From assembly GCF_004217145.1 (NCBI RefSeq), contig NZ_SHKR01000012.1, positions 1 through 64,000 on the forward strand: DNA of 64,000 nt. The letters run 5' to 3'. This DNA comes from Kribbella rubisoli (GTDB lineage: Bacteria > Actinomycetota > Actinomycetes > Propionibacteriales > Kribbellaceae). Under the pieces are notes generated by a model that ran no database searches, was not told where the DNA came from, and worked only from the letters and a program-made list of their open reading frames with translations. Shown here piece by piece: positions 7,804 through 16,190 of the stretch; the stretch's first letter is position 1, and each line of letters opens with the position of its first letter. A program made the translations under genes and the position numbers.

Positions 7804-8828
7804 CTGCTCTTCAGGCCGCTGGTGTTGTCCTGCTTGATCGCGTTGAAGAGTGCCGTGGCCTTCTTGGTGTCCCACTTCACGGCGTCGCCCCGGTTGCAGC
7901 ACAGCTGGTAGTTGTCGTCGCTGGTCGGCACGCTCAGCGCCACGCCGCCGCTGCCGGAGATCGCTCGCATACCGCGTGCGAACCGGACGAAGTCCAGCAG
8001 GCTCATGTCCTTGTCGACGGTCAGCGCGTCGACGCCCTTGGTCGCGACGTTGTAGTACCGCACCGGGTTCAGGAATGTCGACGGCGACGCAGCCTTCTTC
8101 GCGACCGCACCGACCATCTGCCGCTGCCGCTCGGTCCGGCCGAAGTCGTTCTGGCCGTCGGCATGCCGGGATCGCACGTAGCCCAGCGCATTCACCCCGT
8201 CGAGCTTCTGGCAGCCGGCCGGCAGGTTGATATGCGCCTTGTCGTCGTTCATTGCCTTTGGCAAACACATTTGGATCCCGCCGATGCTGTCGATCACCGA
8301 CGCGAAGCCGCCGAAGCCGACCTCGACGTAGTGGTCGATGCGCAGCCCGGTGTTGTTCTCGATCGTCTGGATCAGCAGGGCCGGTCCCTTGTTGAACGCG
8401 GCGTTGATCTTCTGCTTGCCCTGGACGCCGGGGATGTTGACCGCGCTGTCACGCGGGATGCTGATCAGCACCGTCGGCCCGGACTTCGGCACATGCATCA
8501 GCATGATCGAGTCGGTCCGCGCCGGCCCGGCGTTGCCGCCGGTGTGCAGCCGGGCGCGCTCGGCCCGGCTGAGGTCCTCGCGGGCGTCCGACCCGACCAT
8601 CAGGTACGTCGTACCTGAGGTCTCGGCGGGCCGCTGCCCGGTCGGCATCGCGTCGATCTTGTCGATCCGGCTCCACGCGTACAGCGGGACCGCGATCAGC
8701 ATGAGAACGAACAGCAGGACGATCAGTCCGACGGTCCGGAGGAACCAGTTGCGCCGCTTCTTCGGCCGACCGGCCGACTTGGGCGACCGGTTCGCGTATC
8801 GCGGGTCGATGGGCTGCGTTTCACTCAT
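7800..8828 (-). CDS. LytR-CpsA-Psr (LCP) family cell-wall glycopolymer ligase
   Basis: LCP proteins transfer undecaprenyl-linked glycopolymers onto peptidoglycan on the outer face of the membrane. The 342-residue protein has a basic cytoplasmic tail (KSAGRPKKRR), one membrane helix at about 33-55, and an extracellular LCP domain. Conserved signatures are VGSDARED, ARTDSIMLMHV, SIPRDS, INAAFNKGP, FASVIDSIGG and YVRSRHADGQNDFGRTERQR, which include the acidic and Arg residues that bind Mg2+ and pyrophosphate. The ATG at 8828 removes a 29-residue extension that is not family-like. The stop overlaps the TTG of the decayed yndJ-like gene. Confidence 0.9.
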   Translation of the reverse strand: MSETQPIDPRYANRSPKSAGRPKKRRNWFLRTVGLIVLLFVLMLIAVPLYAWSRIDKIDAMPTGQRPAETSGTTYLMVGSDAREDLSRAERARLHTGGNAGPARTDSIMLMHVPKSGPTVLISIPRDSAVNIPGVQGKQKINAAFNKGPALLIQTIENNTGLRIDHYVEVGFGGFASVIDSIGGIQMCLPKAMNDDKAHINLPAGCQKLDGVNALGYVRSRHADGQNDFGRTERQRQMVGAVAKKAASPSTFLNPVRYYNVATKGVDALTVDKDMSLLDFVRFARGMRAISGSGGVALSVPTSDDNYQLCCNRGDAVKWDTKKATALFNAIKQDNTSGLKSS

Positions 8829-8906
8829 ACCCACGACCGTATCGGTGTCCGGCCCCGGACACGTCACCCCACTGAATGGTTTTACACGTCGGAAAGTAGA
8901 TACCGC

Positions 8907-8923
8907 CTCCCTCAAAGGGAGGG
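8907..8923 (-). terminator. Small hairpin over the araC-type stop codon
   Basis: CCTCCCT / AGGGAGG with a 3-base loop spans the stop codon of the AraC-family gene. Stem length is only 7 bp and the T-content after it is weak, so it is a possible terminator at best. Confidence 0.35.
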
Positions 8924-9742
8924 AATCCGCCCCGAGAGCGAACCAGATCGCCGGAACGCGCCCGGCGACATCCCAACTCTGGCGGTGAACAAGCGGGTGA
9001 AGTACGCCGGATCGTCGTACCCGACCCGTCTGGCGACCGCTGCGACGGGCAGGTCCTCTTCGGCGAGCAAAACCTTTGCAGTGCTGAGCCTTGTGGTCAG
9101 GACCAGTTCATGTGGGGTTGAGCCTGTCGTACGCCGTACTGCGTCGCGCAGCTCCTTCACGGTGAGCCCGAGCTCAAGGGCGTATTCCTGAACACTCATG
9201 GGCGTACTGGCGAGCTCGGCGAGCTGTGCGGCGACGTCATCACCTGTAGTGGTCGCAGCTGCCGCCATCAGGTCGTATAGAGCACCTGTGAGCTGCACGG
9301 GGTTGTGCTGCGTGCTGACGCGCAGCAGGCGGCTGAATGCGCGGTCGACCGGACGGGGGTCAGCGAAGCGGCGGACCGGTCGGCTGACATCCAGGTGGCC
9401 GAGTGTTGTGAGTGCGTCGACAGCTGGGCCGCTGAACAGGGTCCACGCCTGACGCCACCTCGTTGTCGGCCGGTAGCCGTGCAGGACGCCGGGGAAGAGC
9501 CAGAGCATCGCAGGCGCTCTGACCTCATGCAGTTGACGGTCAGGTCCGTGCAGCAGCTGACCGCGGCCCTCCTTCAGCCAGACGAAGGCGTGACAGCCGA
9601 GGGCGCGTTCTCTGGCGTTCTCGGAGCCGTGCGTCTGCTCACCCGCTCCGAGGCAGAAGAGTCCAAGTTGGCGCTCGATAGCACCTGGAGTCAGGTAGAT
9701 CGACCAGTCCAGCACATCACAAGAGTCCAAGAAGCTCGGCAC
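8912..9742 (-). CDS. AraC-family transcriptional regulator
   Basis: The N-terminal 150 residues form a cupin-like ligand-binding arm (FPGVLHGYRPT, AWTLFSGPAV). The C-terminal 100 residues carry two helix-turn-helix units: SVQEYALELGLTVKELRDA and then LPVAAVARRVGYDDPAYFTR, the conserved second AraC helix. Total length is 276 residues, normal for the family. The GTG at 9742 gives the full cupin arm, but there is no clear ribosome-binding site, and a start nearer LDWSIYLTP is possible. It is divergent from, and almost abuts, the PhyH oxygenase gene, so it probably controls that gene and itself from a shared promoter. Confidence 0.85.
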   Translation of the reverse strand: MPSFLDSCDVLDWSIYLTPGAIERQLGLFCLGAGEQTHGSENARERALGCHAFVWLKEGRGQLLHGPDRQLHEVRAPAMLWLFPGVLHGYRPTTRWRQAWTLFSGPAVDALTTLGHLDVSRPVRRFADPRPVDRAFSRLLRVSTQHNPVQLTGALYDLMAAAATTTGDDVAAQLAELASTPMSVQEYALELGLTVKELRDAVRRTTGSTPHELVLTTRLSTAKVLLAEEDLPVAAVARRVGYDDPAYFTRLFTARVGMSPGAFRRSGSLSGRIPSL

Positions 9743-9786
9743 TGTTGTCCATTCCGCTAGCTGCAGGTGTTGGCTGGAATGGGCGG

Positions 9787-10572
9787 GTGCTGACGTCTAA
9801 CGGATATGTGCTGGATGAGGAGCGGCTGGGTCAACTGGTCGCCGTACCCGAGGAAGAGCGTGGTGATCGGGCGCAGTTGCGGGCCCGGTTGCAGCGGGAC
9901 GGGTACCTGTTCCTGACCGGACTGCTCGACCCTGCCGTAGTGGAGGAGTTCCGCGAGTACTACTTCGGGTTGACGCGTGCCGCCACGGACAGGGCGTCGT
10001 ACCGGAAGGTGCTGTTCGAGGAGATCGTGCCCGGGCCGGAGTACGCCGCGTTCTGTGCGCAGCCGGCGTTGAAGGGTTGGTTCGAGTGGTTCCTCGGCGG
10101 GGAGCCGTTTCTGCACCGTCGGAAGATCATCCGCCAAACGGCACCGGGCGAGAACGGCATCGGTACTGCGACGCAGGCGCACTACGACCTGGTGTACCTG
10201 CGTGACGGGACTGACAAGGTGCTGTCCGCGTGGATCCCACTGGGGGACTGCCCGGTCAGCCGCGGCGGACTGACCTACCTGCAGGGCAGCCACCACCGAG
10301 TGCTCGAGGACGAGGCTGCTGGGCGACTCAAGCGGCCTGCAGCATCCATCACGGCGGACCTGCCCGCCCTGGCGACGGAGTACGACGCCAACTGGCTGGT
10401 CACCGACTATGCGGCTGGGGACGTGGTCATCCACACCGCGCACACAGTGCATGCCGCCTTGGACAACGTGTCGAGCGAGCTACGGTTGTCGACGGACATC
10501 CGGTACCAGCTCGCCGGTGACGCCATCGACGCTCGCTGGCAGAACCACTGGCACGACCGCGACGGTCTCTGA
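9787..10572 (+). CDS. Phytanoyl-CoA dioxygenase (PhyH) family oxygenase
   Basis: This is a non-haem Fe(II)/2-oxoglutarate oxygenase of about 261 residues. The metal triad is visible as HYD in TQAHYDLVYLRDG and a distal His in DVVIHTAHTVHAALDN; the 2-oxoglutarate-binding Arg is in ELRLSTDIRYQ. LTYLQGSHHRVL is the typical strand after the HxD. The substrate is not identified. Members of this family hydroxylate small molecules in secondary metabolism and catabolism. The GTG at 9787 was preferred to a TTG at 9745 because the latter almost touches the divergent regulator's start. Pairing with an AraC regulator suggests an inducible catabolic or detoxifying step. Confidence 0.85.
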   Translation: MLTSNGYVLDEERLGQLVAVPEEERGDRAQLRARLQRDGYLFLTGLLDPAVVEEFREYYFGLTRAATDRASYRKVLFEEIVPGPEYAAFCAQPALKGWFEWFLGGEPFLHRRKIIRQTAPGENGIGTATQAHYDLVYLRDGTDKVLSAWIPLGDCPVSRGGLTYLQGSHHRVLEDEAAGRLKRPAASITADLPALATEYDANWLVTDYAAGDVVIHTAHTVHAALDNVSSELRLSTDIRYQLAGDAIDARWQNHWHDRDGL

Positions 10573-10596
10573 CCGATATTCGGATACGTTCTCGCT

Positions 10597-10615
10597 AACG
10601 AAATTCATTTCGGTT
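10597..10615. promoter_or_regulatory. Palindrome upstream of the HU-like gene
   Basis: AACGAAAT TC ATTTCGGTT is an imperfect inverted repeat in a local AT-rich patch 40-60 bases before the HU start. It may be an operator or part of the promoter. It does not match the TGAAAA half-site of actinobacterial Zur boxes. Confidence 0.35.
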
Positions 10616-10655
10616 AAGGTGCCGCTCGGAAGTCGAACCGAGTCGGAGGAGAGCC

Positions 10656-10949
10656 GTGAACCGGAATGAGCTGATCGCCGGCGTGGCACACAAGGCGGGC
10701 ATCCCGCGCAACCAGGCCGAGAAGGTCCTCGACGCCCTCGGCGACGTCGTCACCGAGGCTGTGCAGCGCGGCGACAAGGTGTCGCTGACCGGCCTGCTCA
10801 GCATCGAGCGCGTGATGCGGGCTCCGCGCACCGGCCGCAATCCGCAGACCGGTGAGCCGCTGTCGATCCCGGCCGGTTACTCCGTGCGCCTGTCGTGCGG
10901 AAGCCGCCTCAAGGCCGCGGCCCGAGGCAACCTCCGCACTGCCGGCTGA
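10656..10949 (+). CDS. HU-family DNA-binding protein
   Basis: This is a 97-residue histone-like protein that bends DNA as a dimer. MNRNELIAGVAHKAGIPRNQA is the classic N-terminal helix pair. The beta-arm is shifted from the consensus (RAPRTGRNPQTGEPLSIPAGY, compare GRNPQTGE in HU), and the end is LKAAARGN. It lacks the long Lys/Ala-rich tail found on the major mycobacterial and streptomycete HU, so it is the short form. The GTG at 10656 follows GGAGGA with ideal spacing. It is a single gene between the PhyH gene and a convergent secreted-peptide gene. Confidence 0.92.
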   Translation: MNRNELIAGVAHKAGIPRNQAEKVLDALGDVVTEAVQRGDKVSLTGLLSIERVMRAPRTGRNPQTGEPLSIPAGYSVRLSCGSRLKAAARGNLRTAG

Positions 10950-10963
10950 CTGGCTACTCCCAG

Positions 10964-11134
10964 CTACTGCGCCGACGGGGTCAGGAAGCGGATCTGGTCG
11001 CAGTGGCCCTCGTCGACGGAGTGCTTCACGACAGTGGGGCCCGGCGGGGCTGCAGCCGCGGCGGACGACGTGGTGATGCCGCCCAGCAGGAGTGCCGACA
11101 GCCCGATGACAGCTGTGATGGTGCGTTTGTTCAT
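10964..11134 (-). CDS. Small secreted peptide, 56 residues
   Basis: A short gene read directly from the sequence. ATG at 11134 follows GGAGGA, and the stop is TAG at 10964-10966. The product begins MNKRTITAVIGLSALLLGG and continues through an Ala-rich cleavage region to a mature part of about 27-30 residues ending QIRFLTPSAQ, with one Cys (EGHCDQI). This is a textbook Sec signal peptide followed by a short polar tail. I recognise no family. It lies between the HU gene (convergent, 14 bp away) and a secreted beta-propeller on the same strand. Strong ribosome-binding site and signal peptide argue it is real. Confidence 0.65.
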   Translation of the reverse strand: MNKRTITAVIGLSALLLGGITTSSAAAAAPPGPTVVKHSVDEGHCDQIRFLTPSAQ

Positions 11135-11162
11135 GTTTCCTCCGCGATCAAGGTAGGACGAT

Positions 11163-12098
11163 CTACCGCACTCGGGAACGGCTCACGGCGGTAACCCAGT
11201 ACGGCGTGGTCGGAGTCGGTGGCGTCGAGAAGCGGGCGTTCGGCAGGTACAGGCGGTTCCCGAAGGCGGCGACCGTCGTGGGTACGTCGAAGTCCGGGCT
11301 GGTGAGCTGGTCGACCACCGTGCCCTTGGTGCCGGACTTGTTCAGCGTGATGACCGAGATCTGGTTCGAGCGGTTCTGGACGACGTACAGCGTGCGGCCG
11401 ATGAGCAGCAGCCCGTCGCCATTCGTCATCAGTGCGTCGCCGATGTCGATCCGCCGGGCCACGCCGGTGCGCGGGTCCACCCGGAGCAGGAAGCCGGTCG
11501 ACGACTGCACGATGATCAGCCCACGGCCGTCCGGCGTGAGCGAGATGCCGTTCGCGTTGTTGCCGGGCAGGTGCTGGTAGTCGCCGCTGAGCGGGATGGT
11601 CTGGGGCTTCGCGTTCAGCCGGTGGAGCGACACCTTGTAGAAGACGGGTTGCTGCGAGTCGGTGAAGTACGCCGCGTCCTTGCCGAGGATGACGTCGTTG
11701 ATGAACGTCGGTGTCGTGGTGGTGAACGTGTAGCTGGCCAGGACCTTGCCGGTTCGGGTGTCGATCACCCGGCCGTTCCCACCGGCGGCGCCGGCGACGA
11801 ACAGCCGGCCGAAGCGGTCCACCTTCATCCCGAGCGAACCGGTGCCCGGGCCCTGGCTGATCACCTTGCCGCGTCCGGTCCGTAGGTCGGCGGCGTAGAT
11901 GTCCCCGTCGGCACGCGAGCCGAAGTACGCCGTACCGCGCGCGATCGCGATGCCTTCGGGCTGGAACCCGTCGGGCAGCTCGATCCGAGTCGGGAACGAG
12001 GTCGTTGGGGCAGCGGTCGCTGCCGAGGTGCTGACGAGCCCGAGCAGTACGACGGGCACGGCGAGCAGTGTGGTGAGTCGACGGACGAGGTGTGGCAT
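11163..12098 (-). CDS. Secreted SMP-30/NHL-type beta-propeller protein
   Basis: This is a 311-residue exported protein. A signal peptide (RRLTTLLAVPVVLLGLV...TSAATAA) precedes about six propeller blades with recurring patterns such as LPDGFQPEGIAIARGTAYFG, GSLGMKVDRFGRLFVAG, NANGISLTPDGRGLIIVQ and TVAAFGNRLYLPNA. The layout resembles SMP-30/gluconolactonase or YncE-like propellers. The catalytic metal ligands of SMP-30 cannot be assigned with confidence, so an enzymatic role is open. The ATG at 12098 is preceded by GGGAGGA. It is divergent from the M13 peptidase gene and 28 bp upstream of the small secreted-peptide gene, with which it may be co-transcribed. Confidence 0.8.
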   Translation of the reverse strand: MPHLVRRLTTLLAVPVVLLGLVSTSAATAAPTTSFPTRIELPDGFQPEGIAIARGTAYFGSRADGDIYAADLRTGRGKVISQGPGTGSLGMKVDRFGRLFVAGAAGGNGRVIDTRTGKVLASYTFTTTTPTFINDVILGKDAAYFTDSQQPVFYKVSLHRLNAKPQTIPLSGDYQHLPGNNANGISLTPDGRGLIIVQSSTGFLLRVDPRTGVARRIDIGDALMTNGDGLLLIGRTLYVVQNRSNQISVITLNKSGTKGTVVDQLTSPDFDVPTTVAAFGNRLYLPNARFSTPPTPTTPYWVTAVSRSRVR

Positions 12099-12231
12099 TT
12101 GGCGGGGTCCTCCCTGATCCGTGTTCTTTACCTGGGAGAACGGCCGGCTCCTGTGGATAGTTCAGACCGGCCTGATCGCGAACCGGGTATGTTCGCTGGC
12201 AGCAACTAGAACTGGGACGAAGGGGTCAGGG

Positions 12232-14175
12232 ATGACAGCAGGAATCGACAGCTCGGGGCCGGCCGACGCGGTGCGGCCGCAGGACGACCTGTACCGGTTC
12301 GTCAACGGGACGTGGCTGGCTGAGCACGAGATTCCCGCGGACAAGGCGATCCACGGTGCGTTCCACGCGCTCTGGGACACCGCCGAGCAGGACGTCCGGG
12401 CGATCGTCGAGAAGACCGCAGCGGCCGGCCACCCGGAGGGCAGCGAGCCGCGGAAGATCGCCGACCTCTACACGAGCTTCATGGACACCGAGACGATCGA
12501 GCAGCTCGGCGCCGAGCCGATCGCCGACCAGCTTGCGCTGGTCCGGGACGCCAAGGACCTGACCGGCCTGGTCTCGGTCCTCGGGCAGCTCGAGCTGCAG
12601 GGTGTTCCTGGCGTCTTCCACTACTGGGTCGACGCCGACGCGAAGAAGTCCGACGAGAACATCGTCCACCTGACCCAAGGCGGCCTCAGCCTGCCCGACG
12701 AGTCGTACTACCACGACGACAACTTCGCCGAGATCCGTGCGGCGTATGTCGCGCACGTGGCGAAGTTGCTCGAGCTGGCCGGACTGCCTGACCCGGCCGG
12801 GTCAGCGGCGCGGATCCTGGAGCTGGAGACCCGGATCGCCGACGGCCACTGGGACCGGGTGAAGGACCGGGACGTTCAGCTGACCTACAACAAGCTCGAC
12901 CGGGCCGGGCTCGAGGAGCTCACGCCCGGCTTCGACTGGTCGACGTGGCTGGCCGGGGCAGGTGTGCCGGAGAGTGCGTTCGCGCAGGTCGTCGTCCGCG
13001 AGCCGGACTTCCTGACCGCCGCCGCGGCCGCATTGCAGGAGGTCGAGCTGGATCGGTGGAAGGAGTGGCTGAGCTGGCGGATCGTGCACAGCGCGGCGCC
13101 GCTGCTGAGCCAGGTGTTCGTCGACGAGAACTTCGCCTTCTACGGCAGGACCCTGACGGGTGCGCCCGAGCTGCGCGAGCGCTGGAAGCGGGGCGTCGGC
13201 GCCGTCGAGCAGTCGCTGGGTGAGGCCCTCGGCAAGCTGTACGTCGCCGAGCACTTCCCGCCGACCGCGAAGGCCCGCATGGTCGACCTGGTGCAGAACC
13301 TGGTCGCCGCGTACCGGCAGCGGATCGACGCGCTGGACTGGATGGGCCCGGAGACCCGGCAGCGGGCGCTCGACAAGCTCGGCGCCTTCGTGCCGAAGAT
13401 CGGGTACCCGGACGAGTGGAAGGACTACTCGGCCCTCGACGTCGACCCGGCCGACCTGTTCGGCAACGTGCGCCGTTCGGTCGCGGTGGAGACGGCCCGG
13501 GACCTGGCCAAGCTCGGTCAGCCCGTCGACCGCAACGAGTGGAAGATGACGCCGCAGACGGTCAACGCGTACTACAACCCGCGGATGAACGAGATCGTCT
13601 TCCCGGCCGGCATCCTGCAGCCGCCGTTCTTCGACCTCGACGCCGACGACGCGACCAACTACGGCGCGATCGGCGCGGTGATCGGGCACGAGATCGGCCA
13701 CGGCTTCGACGACCAGGGCTCTCGGTACGACGGCGACGGCAACCTCAACGACTGGTGGACCGACGAGGACCGGGCCGCCTTCGAGCAGCGCACCGACAAG
13801 CTCGTCGCGCAGTACGACGCCCTCGAGCCGGCCGAGACGCCCGGCCAGAAGGTCAATGGCAAGCTCACCCTCGGTGAGAACATCGGCGACCTGGGCGGCC
13901 TGTCGATCGCCTATGTGGCCTACGAGCTGTCCCAGGCAGGAGCCGAGCCGGATGAAACCGGCAGCGAGCGCTTCTTCGCTGCGTGGGCACACGCGTGGGC
14001 CACGAAGACTCGGCCGGAGGAAGCTGCTCGGCGGTTGACCATCGACCCGCACTCGCCGCCGGAGTTCCGCTGCAACGCCGTCGTGAAGAACATCGACGTC
14101 TTCCACACCACGTACGACGTGCAGGAAGGCGACGGCATGTGGCTGGCCCCGGACGAACGGGTCCGGATCTGGTAG
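12232..14175 (+). CDS. M13-family zinc metalloendopeptidase (neprilysin/PepO type)
   Basis: This 647-residue zinc peptidase of the neprilysin family cleaves oligopeptides. The zinc motif HEIGHGFDDQG begins near residue 486, the third ligand Glu is in GENIGDLGG near residue 549, and the substrate-binding NAYYNPRMNEIVFPAGILQPPFF block precedes them. The C-terminal CNAVVKNIDVFHTTYDVQ and final RIW are family hallmarks. No signal peptide or membrane anchor is present from the chosen ATG (12232, after AGGGGTCAGGG), so it should be cytoplasmic like bacterial PepO. An upstream in-frame extension to 12121 has no ribosome-binding site. A strong terminator follows. Confidence 0.95.
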   Translation: MTAGIDSSGPADAVRPQDDLYRFVNGTWLAEHEIPADKAIHGAFHALWDTAEQDVRAIVEKTAAAGHPEGSEPRKIADLYTSFMDTETIEQLGAEPIADQLALVRDAKDLTGLVSVLGQLELQGVPGVFHYWVDADAKKSDENIVHLTQGGLSLPDESYYHDDNFAEIRAAYVAHVAKLLELAGLPDPAGSAARILELETRIADGHWDRVKDRDVQLTYNKLDRAGLEELTPGFDWSTWLAGAGVPESAFAQVVVREPDFLTAAAAALQEVELDRWKEWLSWRIVHSAAPLLSQVFVDENFAFYGRTLTGAPELRERWKRGVGAVEQSLGEALGKLYVAEHFPPTAKARMVDLVQNLVAAYRQRIDALDWMGPETRQRALDKLGAFVPKIGYPDEWKDYSALDVDPADLFGNVRRSVAVETARDLAKLGQPVDRNEWKMTPQTVNAYYNPRMNEIVFPAGILQPPFFDLDADDATNYGAIGAVIGHEIGHGFDDQGSRYDGDGNLNDWWTDEDRAAFEQRTDKLVAQYDALEPAETPGQKVNGKLTLGENIGDLGGLSIAYVAYELSQAGAEPDETGSERFFAAWAHAWATKTRPEEAARRLTIDPHSPPEFRCNAVVKNIDVFHTTYDVQEGDGMWLAPDERVRIW

Positions 14176-14185
14176 CCACACCCCA

Positions 14186-14213
14186 CCGGCCGGCCCACCC
14201 CCGGGCCGGCCGG
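14186..14213. terminator. Terminator between convergent genes
   Basis: Perfect 11-bp stem CCGGCCGGCCC / GGGCCGGCCGG with a 6-base loop, 10 bases after the M13 peptidase stop. It lies between two convergent genes and could serve both, though no T-run follows. Confidence 0.7.
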
Positions 14214-14265
14214 AGCTGGTCCGCACCTCCCGCACCGCTCTACCTCCGGCACATCTGGCAGCGGC

Positions 14266-15579
14266 TTAGCGGTGTAGCGGGGTTTGGGCGAAGGTGTTGT
14301 CGGGGTCGTAGGTGTGCTTGATCTGGTGTAGCCGGACGAGTTTCTCGCGGGAGTAGGCGCGGTGCACGGCGGCGGGATCCTCGTCGGCGATGGTGTTGAC
14401 GTAGCTGCCGCTGGTGTATGGCTCGAGACCCGCGGAGTAGGTTCGCGCCGCGGTGATGCGCGCCTCGTCCTCGCCGGGATCGGTCCAGTCGTCGCCGGTG
14501 GTGAACTCGACCAGCGCATCGCGATGGCTGAACGCCGTCTCGGCGTCCGGCACGTCGCCGACGGCGCCGCCGCACAGCGTCAACCGCGCTCCCGGATTGT
14601 TGTCCGAGGCAAGGAATGCGTCGATGGCAGCGTCCGGCAGGGACCGTAGGTAGTGGCCCTTGCAGTAGCGACGGAGGGCGTGGCGTTCATCGTCGTCGGA
14701 CTGGGTCTGCAGGTCCAGGTAGCTGAGTTCCGTGATCCGTCGACCGACCGGTGTGCCGATCTCTTCGTACGCCGGAAGCAGCCGCCGTCCCTCCTCGATA
14801 TCGCCGACCCACACATAACCGATGCTCGCGATCAGGCGTCCGCCGTACTCGTCCCGCCGGCCGATCCTGGCCACCGGTGTGGCCTGCCGCGGCGCGTCCG
14901 CGAACAGGTCCCGCCAGCCGCGAAGCGCCGTACCGGCTTCGTCCAGCTCATAGAACAGGTCGACGGTGAGCGCCTGGGTCCCAACGGGATGCAGCTGGAA
15001 CTCGAAGGCGGTGACGACGCCGAAGCTCCCGCCTCCACCGCGCAGTGCCCAGAAGAGGTCCGGGTTCTCGGTCGCGCTGACCCGCAGTACGGCGCCATCC
15101 GCGGTGACCAGTTCGTACGCCGAGACGTTGTCGCATGTCAGCCCGTGCGCGCGAGCCAGCCAACCGACGCCGCCGCCGAGGGTGAGCCCGCCGACGCCGG
15201 TGTGCGAGACGTTGCCGGCCGTCGTCGCGAGCCCGTACCGCTGACTGGCGACGTCAAGTGCGCCCAGCAGCGCGCCGCCGCCGACCCGGGCCCGGCGGCG
15301 GACCGGGTCGACCTGGACCGAGTTCAGCGCGGACAGGTCGAGCAGCAGACCGTCCTCCACCACTGGGAGTCCGAGGAAGCTGTGCCCGCCGCCGCGAACC
15401 CCGATCGCCAGCCCGGCCTCGCGGCCGTAGCGCAGTGCCGCAACCACGTCCGTCGTACTCGCACAGCGCGCGATCAAGGCCGGCCGGCGATCCACCATGG
15501 CGTTCCAGACGGCCCGGCCGGAGTCGTAGTCCGCATCCCCCGGCCGGGTCAGGAGTCCGTCGAAGGCCGCGATCGTCAT
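14266..15579 (-). CDS. BBE-type FAD-dependent oxidoreductase (PCMH fold)
   Basis: This is a flavin oxidase or dehydrogenase of the berberine-bridge/6-hydroxynicotine oxidase type, 437 residues. The N-terminal FAD domain has RGGGHSFLG, whose His normally carries the covalent FAD. The second attachment region reads AGNVSHTGVGGLTLGGG, where bicovalent members have Cys; here it is Ser, so attachment should be mono-covalent. The C-terminus has the BBE motif YVNTIADED and KHTYDPDNTF. The ATG at 15579 overlaps the DoxX stop (ATGA), so the two are co-transcribed. The substrate is unknown; sugars, alkaloids and polyketides are all oxidised by relatives. Regulation by the divergent LuxR-type gene is likely. 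Confidence 0.9.
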   Translation of the reverse strand: MTIAAFDGLLTRPGDADYDSGRAVWNAMVDRRPALIARCASTTDVVAALRYGREAGLAIGVRGGGHSFLGLPVVEDGLLLDLSALNSVQVDPVRRRARVGGGALLGALDVASQRYGLATTAGNVSHTGVGGLTLGGGVGWLARAHGLTCDNVSAYELVTADGAVLRVSATENPDLFWALRGGGGSFGVVTAFEFQLHPVGTQALTVDLFYELDEAGTALRGWRDLFADAPRQATPVARIGRRDEYGGRLIASIGYVWVGDIEEGRRLLPAYEEIGTPVGRRITELSYLDLQTQSDDDERHALRRYCKGHYLRSLPDAAIDAFLASDNNPGARLTLCGGAVGDVPDAETAFSHRDALVEFTTGDDWTDPGEDEARITAARTYSAGLEPYTSGSYVNTIADEDPAAVHRAYSREKLVRLHQIKHTYDPDNTFAQTPLHR

Positions 15580-15980
15580 CGCCGCACCAGCCGTCGAGCC
15601 CCCGTCAGGATCGAATCCCGCCGGAACCAGGCGATCACGGCTGCGACCAGCAGGTAGCCGACAGGAATCGCCGGGGACGTACCGAGCGCGACGATGTTGG
15701 TGAGCGACGCACCGACGAGCAGCATCGTCAGACCGAGCGCGGCGAGACCGCACAACCGCGGTACCAGCAGCCCGATCGCTCCGGCCAGTTCGAGCACACC
15801 GACCACGTACCGCAACCACTGACCGGCACCGACCGCGTCGAAGAGCTCGATCATGACCGGGTCCCCGGTCAGTTTCGGCAGGCTCGCCATCACGAACATC
15901 GCCGCCAGCACCACCTGCGCCACCCACAGCACCACCACGCCCGGCCGGACCCTGCGCGTTGTCGTCGTCGCCGTACTCAT
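15576..15980 (-). CDS. DoxX-family membrane protein
   Basis: This 134-residue protein has four membrane helices and the DoxX pattern ASLPKLTGDPVMIELFDAVGAGQWLRYVVGVLELAGAIGL split over helices 1-3, ending in a basic tail (GARRLVRR). DoxX proteins are small quinone-oxidoreductase-like or partner membrane proteins; the exact role varies. The ATG at 15980 follows GGAGGCAGCG. It is the first gene of a two-gene operon with the BBE oxidase and may provide an electron outlet or membrane docking for it (inference). Confidence 0.85.
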   Translation of the reverse strand: MSTATTTTRRVRPGVVVLWVAQVVLAAMFVMASLPKLTGDPVMIELFDAVGAGQWLRYVVGVLELAGAIGLLVPRLCGLAALGLTMLLVGASLTNIVALGTSPAIPVGYLLVAAVIAWFRRDSILTGARRLVRR

Positions 15981-16190
15981 CGCTGCCTCCAAGAGTTTGT
16001 TCTGGTACGACGACCCTCGCGCCGGCGACCCGCGACCCACATCCGTGCCGACCACGGATCCACCACGGACCCACCACCGGCCGCACCACCGCGTCGACCT
16101 CCCGCTCAGCACCTGATCCCGCGCTGGTTCCCGCGTGCTCGCGCGCCTGCTCCCGGGCCCGATCCAGTCCGGCGGGCCTGTCGATCGGTC

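Noticed and set aside
10597-10615. Palindrome before the HU gene as a second Zur box
   Set aside because: It lacks the TGAAAA half-site and its symmetry differs from the rpsR box, so it is listed only as an unassigned palindrome.
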